Source of the DNA: Microlunatus antarcticus
GTDB taxonomy: Bacteria > Actinomycetota > Actinomycetes > Propionibacteriales > Propionibacteriaceae
DNA: 64,000 nt
Assembly: GCF_014193425.1 (NCBI RefSeq)
Contig: NZ_JACHZG010000001.1
Span: 1,984,001 to 2,048,000, forward strand
Direction: 5' to 3'
Position 1 is the stretch's first letter, and the number at the start of each line of letters is the position of its first letter. Below are positions 1 through 8,336 of this stretch, one piece after another. The position numbers and the translations under genes were made by a program. The notes beneath the pieces were generated by a model. It was not told where the DNA came from. It saw nothing but the letters and a program-made list of their open reading frames with translations, and did not search any database.

Positions 1-2
1 TG

Positions 3-914
3 TACGCCGAGTGGCGGACCCTGTTCGACCGCTACGACCCGCCGCGGATGGCCGTCGCCGAGGCGTGGGTGCCGGCCCACCGGCGGGCCCGCTACGCGAG
101 GCCGGAGAGCCTCGGGCAGGCGTTCAACTTCGACCTGCTCTCCGCGCCCTGGGACGCGCCGACGTGGCGTCGCGTGATCACCGAGAACCTCGACCTCTCG
201 GCCGAGAGCGGCTCCACCTCGACCTGGGTGCTCTCCAACCACGACGTCATCCGGCACCCGACGCGCTACGGGATCACGGCGGCGGCGGGCCAGCCGAACG
301 CAATCGGCTACATCCCCGGCTTCGGCGTCGACCCGGACATCACCGTCGACGAGGCGCTCGGGGCCCGGCGCGCCCGGGCGGCCACGCTGCTGATGCTCGC
401 GCTGCCCGGGTCGGCGTACCTCTACCAGGGCGAGGAGCTCGGCCTCTTCGAGGTCGCCGAGATCGACGCGGGCCAGCGCCAGGACCCGACGTTCTTCCGG
501 ACGGGCGGGACGCGCCTGGGCCGCGACGGCTGCCGCGTGCCGCTGCCCTGGACCAGCGAGCCGTCGTCGTACGGCTTCAGCCCCGACCCCGCCTCGGCGC
601 CGCCGCACCTGCCGCAGCCGGCGTGGTTCGCCGACCTGAGCGTGGCCCGCGAGAACGGCGACGACGCCTCGAGCCTCACCCTCTACCGCCGGGCCCTGCG
701 GCTGCGCCGGGAGCTGACCTCGGGGGAGGGCCTGACGTGGGTCCCGTCGGAGCCGGGCGTCCTTCACGTGGTCAGGGCGGGCGGCTGGCACTGCCTCACC
801 AACTTCGGACCGGATCCCGTGCCCGTCCCGCCGGGCGAGCTGCTCCTGGCCAGCGGCCCGCTCGTCGACGGGTCCGTCCCGACCGACACCACCGTGTGGG
901 TGCGGGGTGCCTGA
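3..914 (+). CDS. alpha-glucosidase, glycoside hydrolase family 13 (5'-truncated by window edge)
   Basis: C-terminal about 300 residues of a GH13 alpha-glucosidase (oligo-1,6-glucosidase/maltase type) that hydrolyses alpha-linked glucosides in the cytoplasm. The frame is open to the window edge, so the N-terminal barrel half is missing. Visible family marks are AFNFDLL, the fourth conserved GH13 region around WVLSNHDVIRHPTRYG (about residue 75), LYQGEELG, and a small C-terminal beta domain. Its TGA overlaps the GTG of the next gene by 8 nt, so the two are probably translated together. The family is clear; the exact substrate cannot be read from this fragment. Confidence 0.93.
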   Translation, partial: YAEWRTLFDRYDPPRMAVAEAWVPAHRRARYARPESLGQAFNFDLLSAPWDAPTWRRVITENLDLSAESGSTSTWVLSNHDVIRHPTRYGITAAAGQPNAIGYIPGFGVDPDITVDEALGARRARAATLLMLALPGSAYLYQGEELGLFEVAEIDAGQRQDPTFFRTGGTRLGRDGCRVPLPWTSEPSSYGFSPDPASAPPHLPQPAWFADLSVARENGDDASSLTLYRRALRLRRELTSGEGLTWVPSEPGVLHVVRAGGWHCLTNFGPDPVPVPPGELLLASGPLVDGSVPTDTTVWVRGA

Positions 915-2157
915 GGCCCGCGGCTGGTCGCACCCGCCGGCCCACACCGGCTGGCTGGCGGCCCACGAACGCGCGCTGCTGCGCTTCGGTCGTCACGTGG
1001 TCCGCTCCGACGGTCTCGCGCACTGGCTCGACGACGACGGCGCACCCGACCCCGCCCGGACCGGCGACGTCTACGTGGCCGCCCGGATGGCCCACGTCTA
1101 CCTGCTCGGCGGGATGCGGGGCGTCCCCGGCTGCACGCCGCTCGCCGCCCGGCTGCTGGCCGGGCTGGCGACCGCGGCCCGGGACCGGGAGCACGGCGGC
1201 TGGCTGGAGCACGTGCCGGACCCCGCCGCCGGCCCGACCGACCCCGCCGACCCGGCCCCGAATGCGGACAAGCAGGCCTACACGCACGCGTTCGTCGTCC
1301 TGGCCGGCGCCACGGCGACGGTCGCGGGGGAGTCGGGCGGTCCGGCCCTGCTGGCCGACGCGCTGCGGACGACGTACGAGGTGTTCGCCGACCCCGGGAC
1401 GCCGCTCTTCGTCGACAGCGTCTCCGCCGACCTCTCGGTGACCCGTCCCTACCGCGGCCTCAACGCGAACATGCACCTCGTCGAGGCGCTGCTGGCCGCG
1501 GCGGACGCCACCGGCGACCGCGCGCACGCCGAACGTGCCGGGGCGATCTGCGCCTGGGTCGAGGGGCAGGTCCGGACGCACGGCTGGCGCATCCCCGAGC
1601 ACTACGACGAGCGCTGGGTGCCGCAGCTCGAGCACAACCGCGACCACCCGGACGACCCCTTCCGCCCGTACGGGGCGACGATCGGGCACGCCTTCGAGTG
1701 GGCCCGGCTGATGCTGCAGACCGGCCACGCCCTGGGCGAGCCCGACCGCCACTTCGAGACCTCGGCGCGGCTGTTCGACCGGGCCGTCGAGGACGGCTGG
1801 GTCGAGGGGGAGCACCCCGGCTTCGTCTACACCACGGGCTGGGACGGGGTGCCGGTCGTGCCCGACCGGGTCTTCTGGGTGCCGGCGGAGGCGATCGGGG
1901 CCGCCGCCGCGCTGGCTCAGCTGACCGGCGAACCGCGCTACCGCGAGCGGTACGTGGCGTGGTGGGACCACGTGGCCGGGGTGTTCGTCGACGAGGACCG
2001 CGGCTCGTGGCACCACCAGCTCGACACCACGAACTCACCCACGAGCACCATCTGGTCGGGCAAGCCCGACCTCTACCACGCCTACCAGGCGGTGCTGCTC
2101 TCCCGGCTCCCGGTCGCCGCCAGCCTTGCGGGGGCGGTGGCGTCGGAGCGGGGCTGA
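907..2157 (+). CDS. AGE-family epimerase/isomerase (YihS/mannose-isomerase-like)
   Basis: A 416-residue (alpha/alpha)6-barrel sugar isomerase of the N-acylglucosamine 2-epimerase superfamily. These enzymes interconvert aldoses and ketoses or C2 epimers (for example mannose and fructose). Typical signatures are NANMHLVEALL, GATIGHAFEWARL with a catalytic-type His, and the C-terminal GSWHHQLD and GKPDLYHAYQA segments. Length is normal for the family. The GTG start overlaps the upstream glucosidase stop, which argues for a coupled glucoside-use pair. The substrate (mannose, glucose or sulfoquinovose-like) is not decided by sequence. Confidence 0.9.
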   Translation: MPEARGWSHPPAHTGWLAAHERALLRFGRHVVRSDGLAHWLDDDGAPDPARTGDVYVAARMAHVYLLGGMRGVPGCTPLAARLLAGLATAARDREHGGWLEHVPDPAAGPTDPADPAPNADKQAYTHAFVVLAGATATVAGESGGPALLADALRTTYEVFADPGTPLFVDSVSADLSVTRPYRGLNANMHLVEALLAAADATGDRAHAERAGAICAWVEGQVRTHGWRIPEHYDERWVPQLEHNRDHPDDPFRPYGATIGHAFEWARLMLQTGHALGEPDRHFETSARLFDRAVEDGWVEGEHPGFVYTTGWDGVPVVPDRVFWVPAEAIGAAAALAQLTGEPRYRERYVAWWDHVAGVFVDEDRGSWHHQLDTTNSPTSTIWSGKPDLYHAYQAVLLSRLPVAASLAGAVASERG

Positions 2158-2160
2158 CCG

Positions 2161-2199
2161 CGCGGGTCCCGCGACCTGCCACCCGGAGGGAAGCTCCGG
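2161..2199. terminator. candidate bidirectional terminator between convergent genes
   Basis: Two hairpins sit in the 49-nt gap between the epimerase and the reverse-strand exporter: CGCGGG-T-CCCGCG at 2161-2173, and CCGGAG/CTCCGG with a 5-nt loop at 2183-2199. GACCGC (2156-2161, over the TGA) pairs with GCGGTC (2210-2215). There is no U-tract, which is usual for GC-rich actinobacteria. Prediction only. Confidence 0.45.
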
Positions 2200-2206
2200 A
2201 GGTCGT

Positions 2207-3435
2207 TCAGCGGTCGCGCACGAGCAGGCGGGGCCCGACCGTCTGCAGGACCAGCCCGAGACCGAGGCCCGCGAGCATGATGCCGCCCATGGCCGCGGGC
2301 GTGCCGCCGAGCAGTCCGGCCAGGGGTGTCCCGAGGCCTCCGACCCCGAAGGCGAGGCCGCCGGCCAGGGCGGCGGCGGTGCCGGGCGACGCCTGCCCGA
2401 GGGCCTGCGTCCGGGTCGCGGAGCCGGTGATCACCAGGCCCTGCGCTCCCGTGACCAGGGCGAGGCAGACCCACACGACCCAGCCCGGGGCGTGGAGGAG
2501 CGCGGCGCTGAGCACGCCGGCCGAGCCGACCGTGGCCACGGCCAGCCCGACGGTGAGGAGGCGGTCCTCGGAGACGCGGCCCACGATCTTCCCGAACACC
2601 AGGGTCGAGATGATCATGCAGGACGCGTTCGTGGCGAAGACGAGGGTGTAGCGCGCGGTCGAGTAGCCGTACCAGGTCTGGAAGACGAAGGCGCTCGTCG
2701 CGATGTAGGCGAAGAAGCCGACCGTGGCCACGCACGAGGTGGCCAGGTAGAGCGAGAAGCGCGGGATGCGCAGCAGCGACCCCATCCGCCGGGCGCTGGC
2801 CAGCAGGCCGACCCGGCCGAGCGTCGCTCCGCCGGGAGCGTCTCGGGAAAGCTCACCAGCACGGACACGGCGAGCGCGAGCCCGACCGCGGCGAGCGCCC
2901 AGAAGGTGAGCCGCCAGGTGCCGACCCCCAGCAGCGCGCCGCCGATCAGCGGCGCCACCACGGGCCCGACGGCGTTGATCGCCGACAACGCGGCGATGAC
3001 CCGGGCCCGGCGTACGCCCGCCAGGACGTCGGTCACCATCGCCCGCCCGGCCACCGAGCCGGCGGCCCCGGCCAGCCCCTGCAGGACGCGGGCCGCCAGC
3101 AGGACCGGCGCTGTGGGGGAGACGGCGCACAGGACCGACGCGACGACGAAGGCGAACGTGCCCAGCAGCACGAGCCGCCGACGGCCGACGGCGTCGCTGA
3201 GCGGACCGATGAGCAGCTGTCCGACGGCGAACGAGACCAGGAACGCGGTCAGCGTGAGCTGGGCGACCGCGGGGGTGGTCCCCAGGTCGGCCGCGAGCTC
3301 GGGCAGGCCCGGGATGTACATGTCGGTGGCCAGCGGCGAGATCCCGGTGACCAGGGCCAGCGGCACCAGCGGGGCGAGCTCACGACCGCCCGTGCGCGGC
3401 GCGCGCACCACCTCCGTCGTCCCCACGCGAGCCAC
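2207..3435 (-). pseudogene. Bcr/CflA-family drug-efflux MFS transporter, frameshifted
   Basis: A 12-helix MFS exporter of the Bcr/CflA group, recognised by an N-terminal half with ATDMYIPGLPELAADLG, GPLSDAVGRRRLVLLG and a C-terminal half with YSTARYTLVFATNA. The two halves lie in different frames. The first runs to SFPETLPAER, then homology resumes one frame over as TLGRVGLLASARRMGSLLR. The break is near 2824-2829 and one extra base there would restore an uninterrupted protein of about 405 residues. A GTG at 3435 fits the start, and GTG 3426 is possible. Either this is a real inactivating deletion or a sequencing error. The promoter side carries a palindrome at 3439-3454. Confidence 0.85.
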
Positions 3436-3438
3436 CGT

Positions 3439-3454
3439 ACTTGAACGTTCTAGT
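3439..3454. promoter_or_regulatory. 16-bp palindromic operator (TetR/MarR-like)
   Basis: ACTTGAACGTTCTAGT is an inverted repeat with a perfect GAACGTTC core and 14 of 16 symmetric positions. It sits a few bases upstream of the reverse-strand exporter start and within 90 bp of the forward VanZ-like gene, so it may control one or both. The regulator is not obvious nearby. Confidence 0.5.
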
Positions 3455-3523
3455 GGAGTCCGGCGCGTGGCCCGCGTGGTGCAGAGTAGGGGCGCCCGCG
3501 CCGCGGGCGGGGAGGAGACCCGG

Positions 3524-4627
3524 ATGAGCAGCACCGTCCTGCCGGCCGTGATCGCGGTGATCGCCAGCCTGTTCGTGGCCCTGGCCCTGCTGGTGCCGTT
3601 CGTGGCCGTGCAGTACCGGCGGCGAGGGACGCTGGGGCTCGGGCCGACCGTGCTGAGCTTCGCCGCGCTGGTCTACGCGCTGGCCCTCGTGTCGTACACG
3701 CTCCTGCCGCTGCCCGAGCTGACGGCCGACTTCTGCTCGGTCCACCGGGTGTCGCCGCAGCTGCGTCCCGGGCAGTTCGTCGCCGACGTCCTCCGGGAGA
3801 ACCGTGGCGGCGTCTTCGGGCTGGCGACGAACCGGGCGCTGCAGCAGGTCGTCTTCAACGTCGCGCTCTTCGTCCCGCTGGGGATGTTCCTGCGGCACCT
3901 GCTGCGCCGCGGGATTGTGGTCAGCACCGCGATCGGGCTGGGCGTCTCCCTGCTGGTGGAGCTGACCCAGCTGACCGGGGTGTGGACGCTGTTCCCCTGC
4001 GCCTACCGGCTCTTCGACGTCGACGACCTCATCGCCAACACGTCGGGTGCGCTGCTCGGCGCGCTGCTCGGTCCGGTGCTGCGGCTGGTGCCCGGCCAGC
4101 GCACCGGCGACCCCGACGAGCCCCGGCCGGTCACCGCCCGTCGGCGGCTGCTCGGCATGCTGTGCGACTGGGCCGCCGGGGTCGGCACCGGGGGCGTGCT
4201 CGCGGTCGGGTGGAGCGTGCTCGCGGCGACCCTCGACGTGGACCTGCCGGCCCGCGCCGACCGGCTGGTGCCGGTCGTCCTGACCGGGCTCGTCCCGGGG
4301 CTGCTGCTCGCCCTGCTCGTCCTGCGGACCGGCCGCACGCTCGGCGAGCTCGTCGTCCGCCTCCGGCCGACGAGCACGGCCGGAGCGACCTCGGGGAGAG
4401 GGGCGCGTCTCCTGCGCTGGGCCCTCGGCATCGGCGGCTACCTGGTGCTGCGGAGCGCCGGCATCCCCCTCCTCGACCTGGCCGCGACCGCCCTCGCCGT
4501 CGCGTCGGTGGTGGCGGTGCTCGTCGGGGCGGGCCGAGGCGGGTTCGCGTACCGCGTCGTGCACTGGCAGCTCGAGGACGACCGGACCGGCGCCGACCAC
4601 CCCCGTCCGCGCCAGCCGTCGGCCTGA
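3524..4627 (+). CDS. VanZ-family membrane protein with C-terminal RDD-like region
   Basis: A 367-residue polytopic membrane protein. The first half matches the VanZ fold: TM helices, a LVSYTLLPLP turn, FNVALFVPLGMFLRHLLRR, the ELTQLT motif, and FDVDDLIANTSGALLGALLG near residues 170-190. The second half (LLGMLCDWAAGVG onward) has further TM pairs and resembles RDD-type modules. VanZ proteins affect glycopeptide and lipid-related envelope phenotypes, but the biochemical role of this fusion is unknown. The ATG is preceded by GGAGGAG at 3511. It is divergent from the disrupted exporter. Confidence 0.85.
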   Translation: MSSTVLPAVIAVIASLFVALALLVPFVAVQYRRRGTLGLGPTVLSFAALVYALALVSYTLLPLPELTADFCSVHRVSPQLRPGQFVADVLRENRGGVFGLATNRALQQVVFNVALFVPLGMFLRHLLRRGIVVSTAIGLGVSLLVELTQLTGVWTLFPCAYRLFDVDDLIANTSGALLGALLGPVLRLVPGQRTGDPDEPRPVTARRRLLGMLCDWAAGVGTGGVLAVGWSVLAATLDVDLPARADRLVPVVLTGLVPGLLLALLVLRTGRTLGELVVRLRPTSTAGATSGRGARLLRWALGIGGYLVLRSAGIPLLDLAATALAVASVVAVLVGAGRGGFAYRVVHWQLEDDRTGADHPRPRQPSA

Positions 4628-4670
4628 CCGCTGCCCGGCCGGAGCCAAGCCGGGTCGCCGTCCTCAGCGG
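4628..4670. terminator. candidate terminator between convergent VanZ-like and glycosyltransferase genes
   Basis: Nested inverted repeats follow the VanZ stop: CCGCTG (4628-4633) pairs with CAGCGG (4665-4670), and CCCGGC (4634-4639) pairs with GCCGGG (4649-4654). The outer right arm lies against the stop of the reverse-strand gene. No U-tract is present. Confidence 0.4.
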
Positions 4671-5812
4671 GCGAGCTCCTCCTCGACCCGGGCCACGACC
4701 GCGGCCGGGCTGGGCTGGGTCGCCATCTCGGCGGCGACCTCGGCGGCGGCGGTGGTGAAGGCGGGCTCCTCCAGCAGCCGGAGGACGAGCTCCCGGGCCG
4801 TCTCGACGTCCAGCGTGGTCGGGTCGTGCGCCAGCCCCACACCACGGTCGCTGACGCGCTTCGCCGAGAGCGGGTTGTCGGCGAACGCGGGCAGGACCAG
4901 CTGGGGCACCCCGAAGTGCAGCGGCGCGGCGGTGGTGCCCGAGCCGCCGTGGTGGACGATCAGCCGGCACGTCGGGAGCACGGCGGACAACGGCAGGTAG
5001 CCGACCGCGCGGACGTTCGAGGGCAGCTCCGTCCCCTTCGGGAGGCTGGCGTCACCGAGCGCGAGGACCACCTCGACGGGCAGGTCGGCCAGCGCCGCCA
5101 GCAGCACGGAGACGACGTCGGTCCCGGCCACGGTGGGGACGACGGTGCCCAGCGTCACGAGCACCCGCGGCCGGGCGGGAGTCTGCCGGGCCCACGGCTC
5201 GACGACGGCGCCGCCGTTGAACGGCACGTACCGCATGGACCACCAGGGCACGCCGTCGCGCGGGTCGGGCTCGTCGTCGACCAGCCCGCCCATGCTCGGC
5301 GCCCGTGGGTCGACGCGGGCGACGATGTGCAGCGGCGTGCCGTCCAGGCCCAGCTGCGTACGGACCGCCGCGACGCCGGAGATGTCGCTCCCGGGTCCAC
5401 CCTGGTCGCGGGTGGACCAGGAGACGCGGTTGCCGACCTCCAGGCCGGGCAGCCCGAGGGTGGTCGCGGCCAGCTCGCCGCTGCCGTGGTCGGACGTCCA
5501 GACGACGAGGTCGGCCCCGTGCTCCCGGGCCGCCTCGACCGTGCCCGGCGTCATCTCCTCGGTGAACATGCGGAAGGGCGACACGGGCGGACCTCCGCCC
5601 GGCCCCCTGCCGACCCCGGCCTGCAACCGAGCCCAGAGGTCCTGGTCGGGGCACACGTCGACCACCTCGAGGCCGGCGCCCGCGGCGACGGCGCACATTC
5701 GACCGGTCGTGGCGAGCCGGGCCGTGTGCCCGGCCGCCTGGGCCGCCCACACGAGCGGCACGAGCGGCATCATCAGCCCGTAGCCCGGCGCCGAGGCGAA
5801 GAGGATCTTCAT
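4664..5812 (-). CDS. MGT/EryCIII-like glycosyltransferase (GT1, UGT fold)
   Basis: A 382-residue GT-B glycosyltransferase that transfers a nucleotide-activated sugar to a small molecule such as a macrolide, flavonoid or lipid. The N-terminus (MKILFASAPGYGLMMPLVPL) is the usual acceptor-domain start. The donor site is HHGGSGTTAAPLHFGVPQLVLP near residues 295-316, followed by FADNPLSAKRV. The ATG is preceded, on the reverse strand, by CATAGT (5824-5819) and then exactly 6 nt, so the mRNA may be leaderless. It stands alone with no biosynthetic cluster, so a detoxifying (acceptor-glycosylating) role is as likely as a biosynthetic one. Confidence 0.9.
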   Translation of the reverse strand: MKILFASAPGYGLMMPLVPLVWAAQAAGHTARLATTGRMCAVAAGAGLEVVDVCPDQDLWARLQAGVGRGPGGGPPVSPFRMFTEEMTPGTVEAAREHGADLVVWTSDHGSGELAATTLGLPGLEVGNRVSWSTRDQGGPGSDISGVAAVRTQLGLDGTPLHIVARVDPRAPSMGGLVDDEPDPRDGVPWWSMRYVPFNGGAVVEPWARQTPARPRVLVTLGTVVPTVAGTDVVSVLLAALADLPVEVVLALGDASLPKGTELPSNVRAVGYLPLSAVLPTCRLIVHHGGSGTTAAPLHFGVPQLVLPAFADNPLSAKRVSDRGVGLAHDPTTLDVETARELVLRLLEEPAFTTAAAEVAAEMATQPSPAAVVARVEEELAR

Positions 5813-5914
5813 ATCCCGACTATGGCATTTCCCGGGTCGCGAACGACGAGCCCCGGGGTCGTCAGGCAGCCGGCGGTCCTTGACGTGCGGCAGTGGCCTG
5901 GTGTGACGGCCGCG

Positions 5915-6418
5915 TCAGCCCGCCGTGGTCCAGAGGTCCTTGCCCAGCCGCGTCCACCCGTCGCTCGGGTCGGCGGTGGAAGCGCCACCCCAGGCGAGGA
6001 CGGTGCGCTGCACGGCCACGAGGCCGTCGCGGACCTCCGCGGTGCTGGCCGCCACGACCGACGTGCCGTCCCGCCGCGTCCAGCGCTCGGTGAAGGCGAC
6101 GACGTCGCCGCCGTCGACGAGGTCGGTGACCAGACCGCCGGCCGCGTCCAGGCTGTCGAACCACGCCCGGATGGCCGGACGGCCGTGGACGGTCCGGGAG
6201 CCGGGGGGCGGGCTGGCCGGGTCGACGACGTGGATGTCGGCGTCCTCCGCATACCAGGCGACCCGGGCGCCGAGGTCACGGTGCTCCCGGGCGCGCACGA
6301 AACCGGTCAGGTCGAACACCGGTCCCCGCCGGCCGGGCACCCGGCCCCGCCCGTGGAGGCGCAGGTCGAGGCGGAGGTCGCCGGGGTCGCGCACGGTGGC
6401 CCGGCCGTCCGTGGTCAT
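5915..6418 (-). CDS. SnoaL/NTF2-like domain protein
   Basis: A 167-residue protein whose residues about 35-165 fit an NTF2-like alpha+beta cone: DLGARVAWYAEDADIHVV, a loop, GRPAIRAWFDSLDAAGG, then the strands VVAFTERWTRRDGT and LVAVQRTVLAW. Such proteins bind or transform small hydrophobic ligands; no catalytic residue pattern allows a specific call. Its ATG overlaps the stop of the upstream small gene as ATGA (6415-6418), so translation is coupled. Confidence 0.75.
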   Translation of the reverse strand: MTTDGRATVRDPGDLRLDLRLHGRGRVPGRRGPVFDLTGFVRAREHRDLGARVAWYAEDADIHVVDPASPPPGSRTVHGRPAIRAWFDSLDAAGGLVTDLVDGGDVVAFTERWTRRDGTSVVAASTAEVRDGLVAVQRTVLAWGGASTADPSDGWTRLGKDLWTTAG

Positions 6419-6777
6419 GACTGCTGGGGGCCGGTCGGCCGGGACGCGGCCTCCGCCAGCCGGGCGTCGAGCGCGGAGCGGGCCAGGACCTCGACCTCGT
6501 CCAGCGGCCCGCGGGCCCGGCCGACCAGCGCCGCCCGGGACGCGTCGACCACCTCGGTCGTCAGCAGGGGCGGGCAGTACGTCGCCGACAGCCGCCCGAC
6601 GAGCTCGAGGAACTCGGGGCGGGGTTCGGTGTCGGTGGTCGGCGGTGCAGAGAGGTCGAGGTCGGTGGAGCGCGTCGAAGCGATGATGTCCTTGCTGGGC
6701 GTGGGGCGGCGCGGAGCCGGAGGAGCCTGGACGCGGAAGCTGAACTTCCGGGCGAGCGCGGCGTGGTCACGGCGCAT
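6415..6777 (-). CDS. small helical protein, resembling three-helix-bundle dimerization domain proteins
   Basis: A 120-residue protein with a basic, Pro/Ser-rich N-terminus and a helical C-terminal half (FLELVGRLSATYCPPLLTTE ... LDEVEVLARSALDARLAEA). The helix spacing resembles the small actinobacterial three-helix-bundle domains often found near ANTAR regulators, and a GAF-ANTAR gene lies just upstream on the same strand. The start ATG at 6777 is a choice; the frame is open further. It overlaps the SnoaL-like gene by ATGA. Function unknown. Confidence 0.5.
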   Translation of the reverse strand: MRRDHAALARKFSFRVQAPPAPRRPTPSKDIIASTRSTDLDLSAPPTTDTEPRPEFLELVGRLSATYCPPLLTTEVVDASRAALVGRARGPLDEVEVLARSALDARLAEAASRPTGPQQS

Positions 6778-6979
6778 CGTCCCAGGGTCGGTGCCGAGCG
6801 ACATGGCCCGTGGGAACCGGCAGCGCGGGAGCCGAGCGAAACTGAGCCCCCCAGCGCGTCGAACCAGGTCCCCGCGCCACCGACCGACCCAGGATGGCAG
6901 GGGGACGGCGGCGGACCCAGGGACCAACGTCCTGACCCTGCGGGCCTCCTGGCTCGGTGACCGAGGCGGCGGGGCCGGG

Positions 6980-7708
6980 TCAACCAGCCAGGACCGTCGC
7001 GACCTCCGTCTCCCGGTCGACCAGGCTGCTGGCCACCTCGTCGAGATCGAGACCGTTGCGGTAGGCCCAGCCCCGCAGCGTGGCCAGGGCGTCCACGTCG
7101 CTCTGGGTGGTGGCGGCGATGACCATCCCGACCGCCGTCCAGACGGTCGTCCGGTCGACCGCCGGGTCGTCGCCGAGCCACTCGGGAACCTCGGCGTCGG
7201 CGTCGTACAGCGCCGCGAAGGCCCCCGACAGCACGGCCGCGATGGGGTCGGCCACGGCGTGCTCGAGGTCGGGGAGCGAGAGGGTCGAGGCGAGGTCCTC
7301 CCCGGTCGAGTACAGGTCGAGCGCCCCGAAAGGAGGCTCTTCGGCCCGCCGGAGGGGCAGGGAGACGACCGAGCGGTACGGCGTCAGCCGGAACAGCTCG
7401 TCCCAGTAGACCGGCCACCACTGCGCCATCCACGCCGCGTCGGCGGACCGGGCCGCGCCGGCGTGCATGGCGGCGATGCACGGCCCGCTGCCGAGCGTCG
7501 TCTGCGCACGTTCCGCGATGCCGACGGTGGGGCTGCTCCAGCCGAGCGGCACCCGCAGCGATCTCTGCGCCAGGCTGATGCCCGCACCTTCGACGGTCGG
7601 CAGGACGTCGACGCACGCCTCGGACAGCACCGACGGGCTCACCTCGGGACTCCCGGTCATGGTGACCCGGTGGCGGACGGCCTTCCGGTGCGCATGCTCC
7701 AGCGTCAC
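6980..7708 (-). CDS. GAF and ANTAR domain-containing antitermination regulator
   Basis: A 242-residue regulator with an N-terminal GAF sensor (about 20-165: GAGISLAQ, LGSGPCIAAMHAG, SVVSLPLRR, FGALDLYS) and a C-terminal ANTAR RNA-binding domain (about 185-235: WTAVGMVIAATTQSDVDAL, then LRGWAYRNGLDLDEVASSLV). ANTAR proteins bind paired hairpins in nascent RNA to block termination; the GAF ligand is unknown. The GTG at 7708 has GGAAGGGA seven bases upstream, which favours it over the internal ATG. RNA targets were not found in this window. Confidence 0.85.
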   Translation of the reverse strand: MTLEHAHRKAVRHRVTMTGSPEVSPSVLSEACVDVLPTVEGAGISLAQRSLRVPLGWSSPTVGIAERAQTTLGSGPCIAAMHAGAARSADAAWMAQWWPVYWDELFRLTPYRSVVSLPLRRAEEPPFGALDLYSTGEDLASTLSLPDLEHAVADPIAAVLSGAFAALYDADAEVPEWLGDDPAVDRTTVWTAVGMVIAATTQSDVDALATLRGWAYRNGLDLDEVASSLVDRETEVATVLAG

Positions 7709-7848
7709 GTCCAGGTCCCTTCCCCGTCTCCGACCCGACGTGGTTACCCGGCCCGCCCGGCCGTAAGCAGGCCGGGGGCGGTCGGCGCCCGGCTCGTCGT
7801 GCGGCCGACGGGCGGGGCGGAGGTCGCAGGTGGGTGGGCTCGTGGGGT

Positions 7849-8247
7849 TCAGCGGCGCGTGCGGGTGGACCAGAGGGCCCAGGCCACGAGGAGCGGCTGG
7901 CCGAGCAGCCGGAGGCGGCGCTTGCGGTCGGTGTCGAGGCCGAAGGCGTCGCGGTGGTGCTCGAGCTGGGCGAGGTTGCCGGGGAAGACGGCGGTGAAGA
8001 ACGTCGCGGCCACGTTCCCGACGAGCTGGCGGTGCCGCTCCGGCGCGAGGGCGATCGTGGCACCGAAGGCGATCTCGACCACCCCGGACGCGAGCACGAC
8101 CTGGTCCGTGCTCAGGGGCGTGACCTCGACCACGGTCTCGGGGACCTGGGCCCGGAACGGCCTGCGGGCGAACGTGAGGTGACTCGTCCCGGCGAAGACC
8201 AGGATCCCGCCGAGAGCCACGCGCGCGACGGTGCGGACCCTGCTCAT
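7849..8247 (-). CDS. DoxX-family membrane protein
   Basis: A 132-residue protein with four predicted TM helices. The first helix region VARVALGGILVFAGTSHLTF is the typical DoxX opening, followed by a helix around LASGVVEIAFGATIALAP and a third at VGNVAATFFTAVFPGNLAQL. DoxX-like proteins are linked to redox or thiol stress in the membrane, but the activity here is not known. It is a single-gene unit between the GAF-ANTAR gene and the LacI regulator. Confidence 0.85.
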   Translation of the reverse strand: MSRVRTVARVALGGILVFAGTSHLTFARRPFRAQVPETVVEVTPLSTDQVVLASGVVEIAFGATIALAPERHRQLVGNVAATFFTAVFPGNLAQLEHHRDAFGLDTDRKRRLRLLGQPLLVAWALWSTRTRR

Positions 8248-8336
8248 CGTGCTGGCTCGGCGAAGAGGTCGATCATGGTCCCGTGCCTTCCGGTCGTCAT
8301 CCTGTCGGCTCTGACGCTAACTCAGTCGCGCACGAC

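Noticed and set aside
1-2157. Sulfoquinovose pathway from the YihS-like epimerase
   Set aside because: The neighbour is a GH13 glucosidase, not a GH31 sulfoquinovosidase, and no sulfosugar genes are visible.
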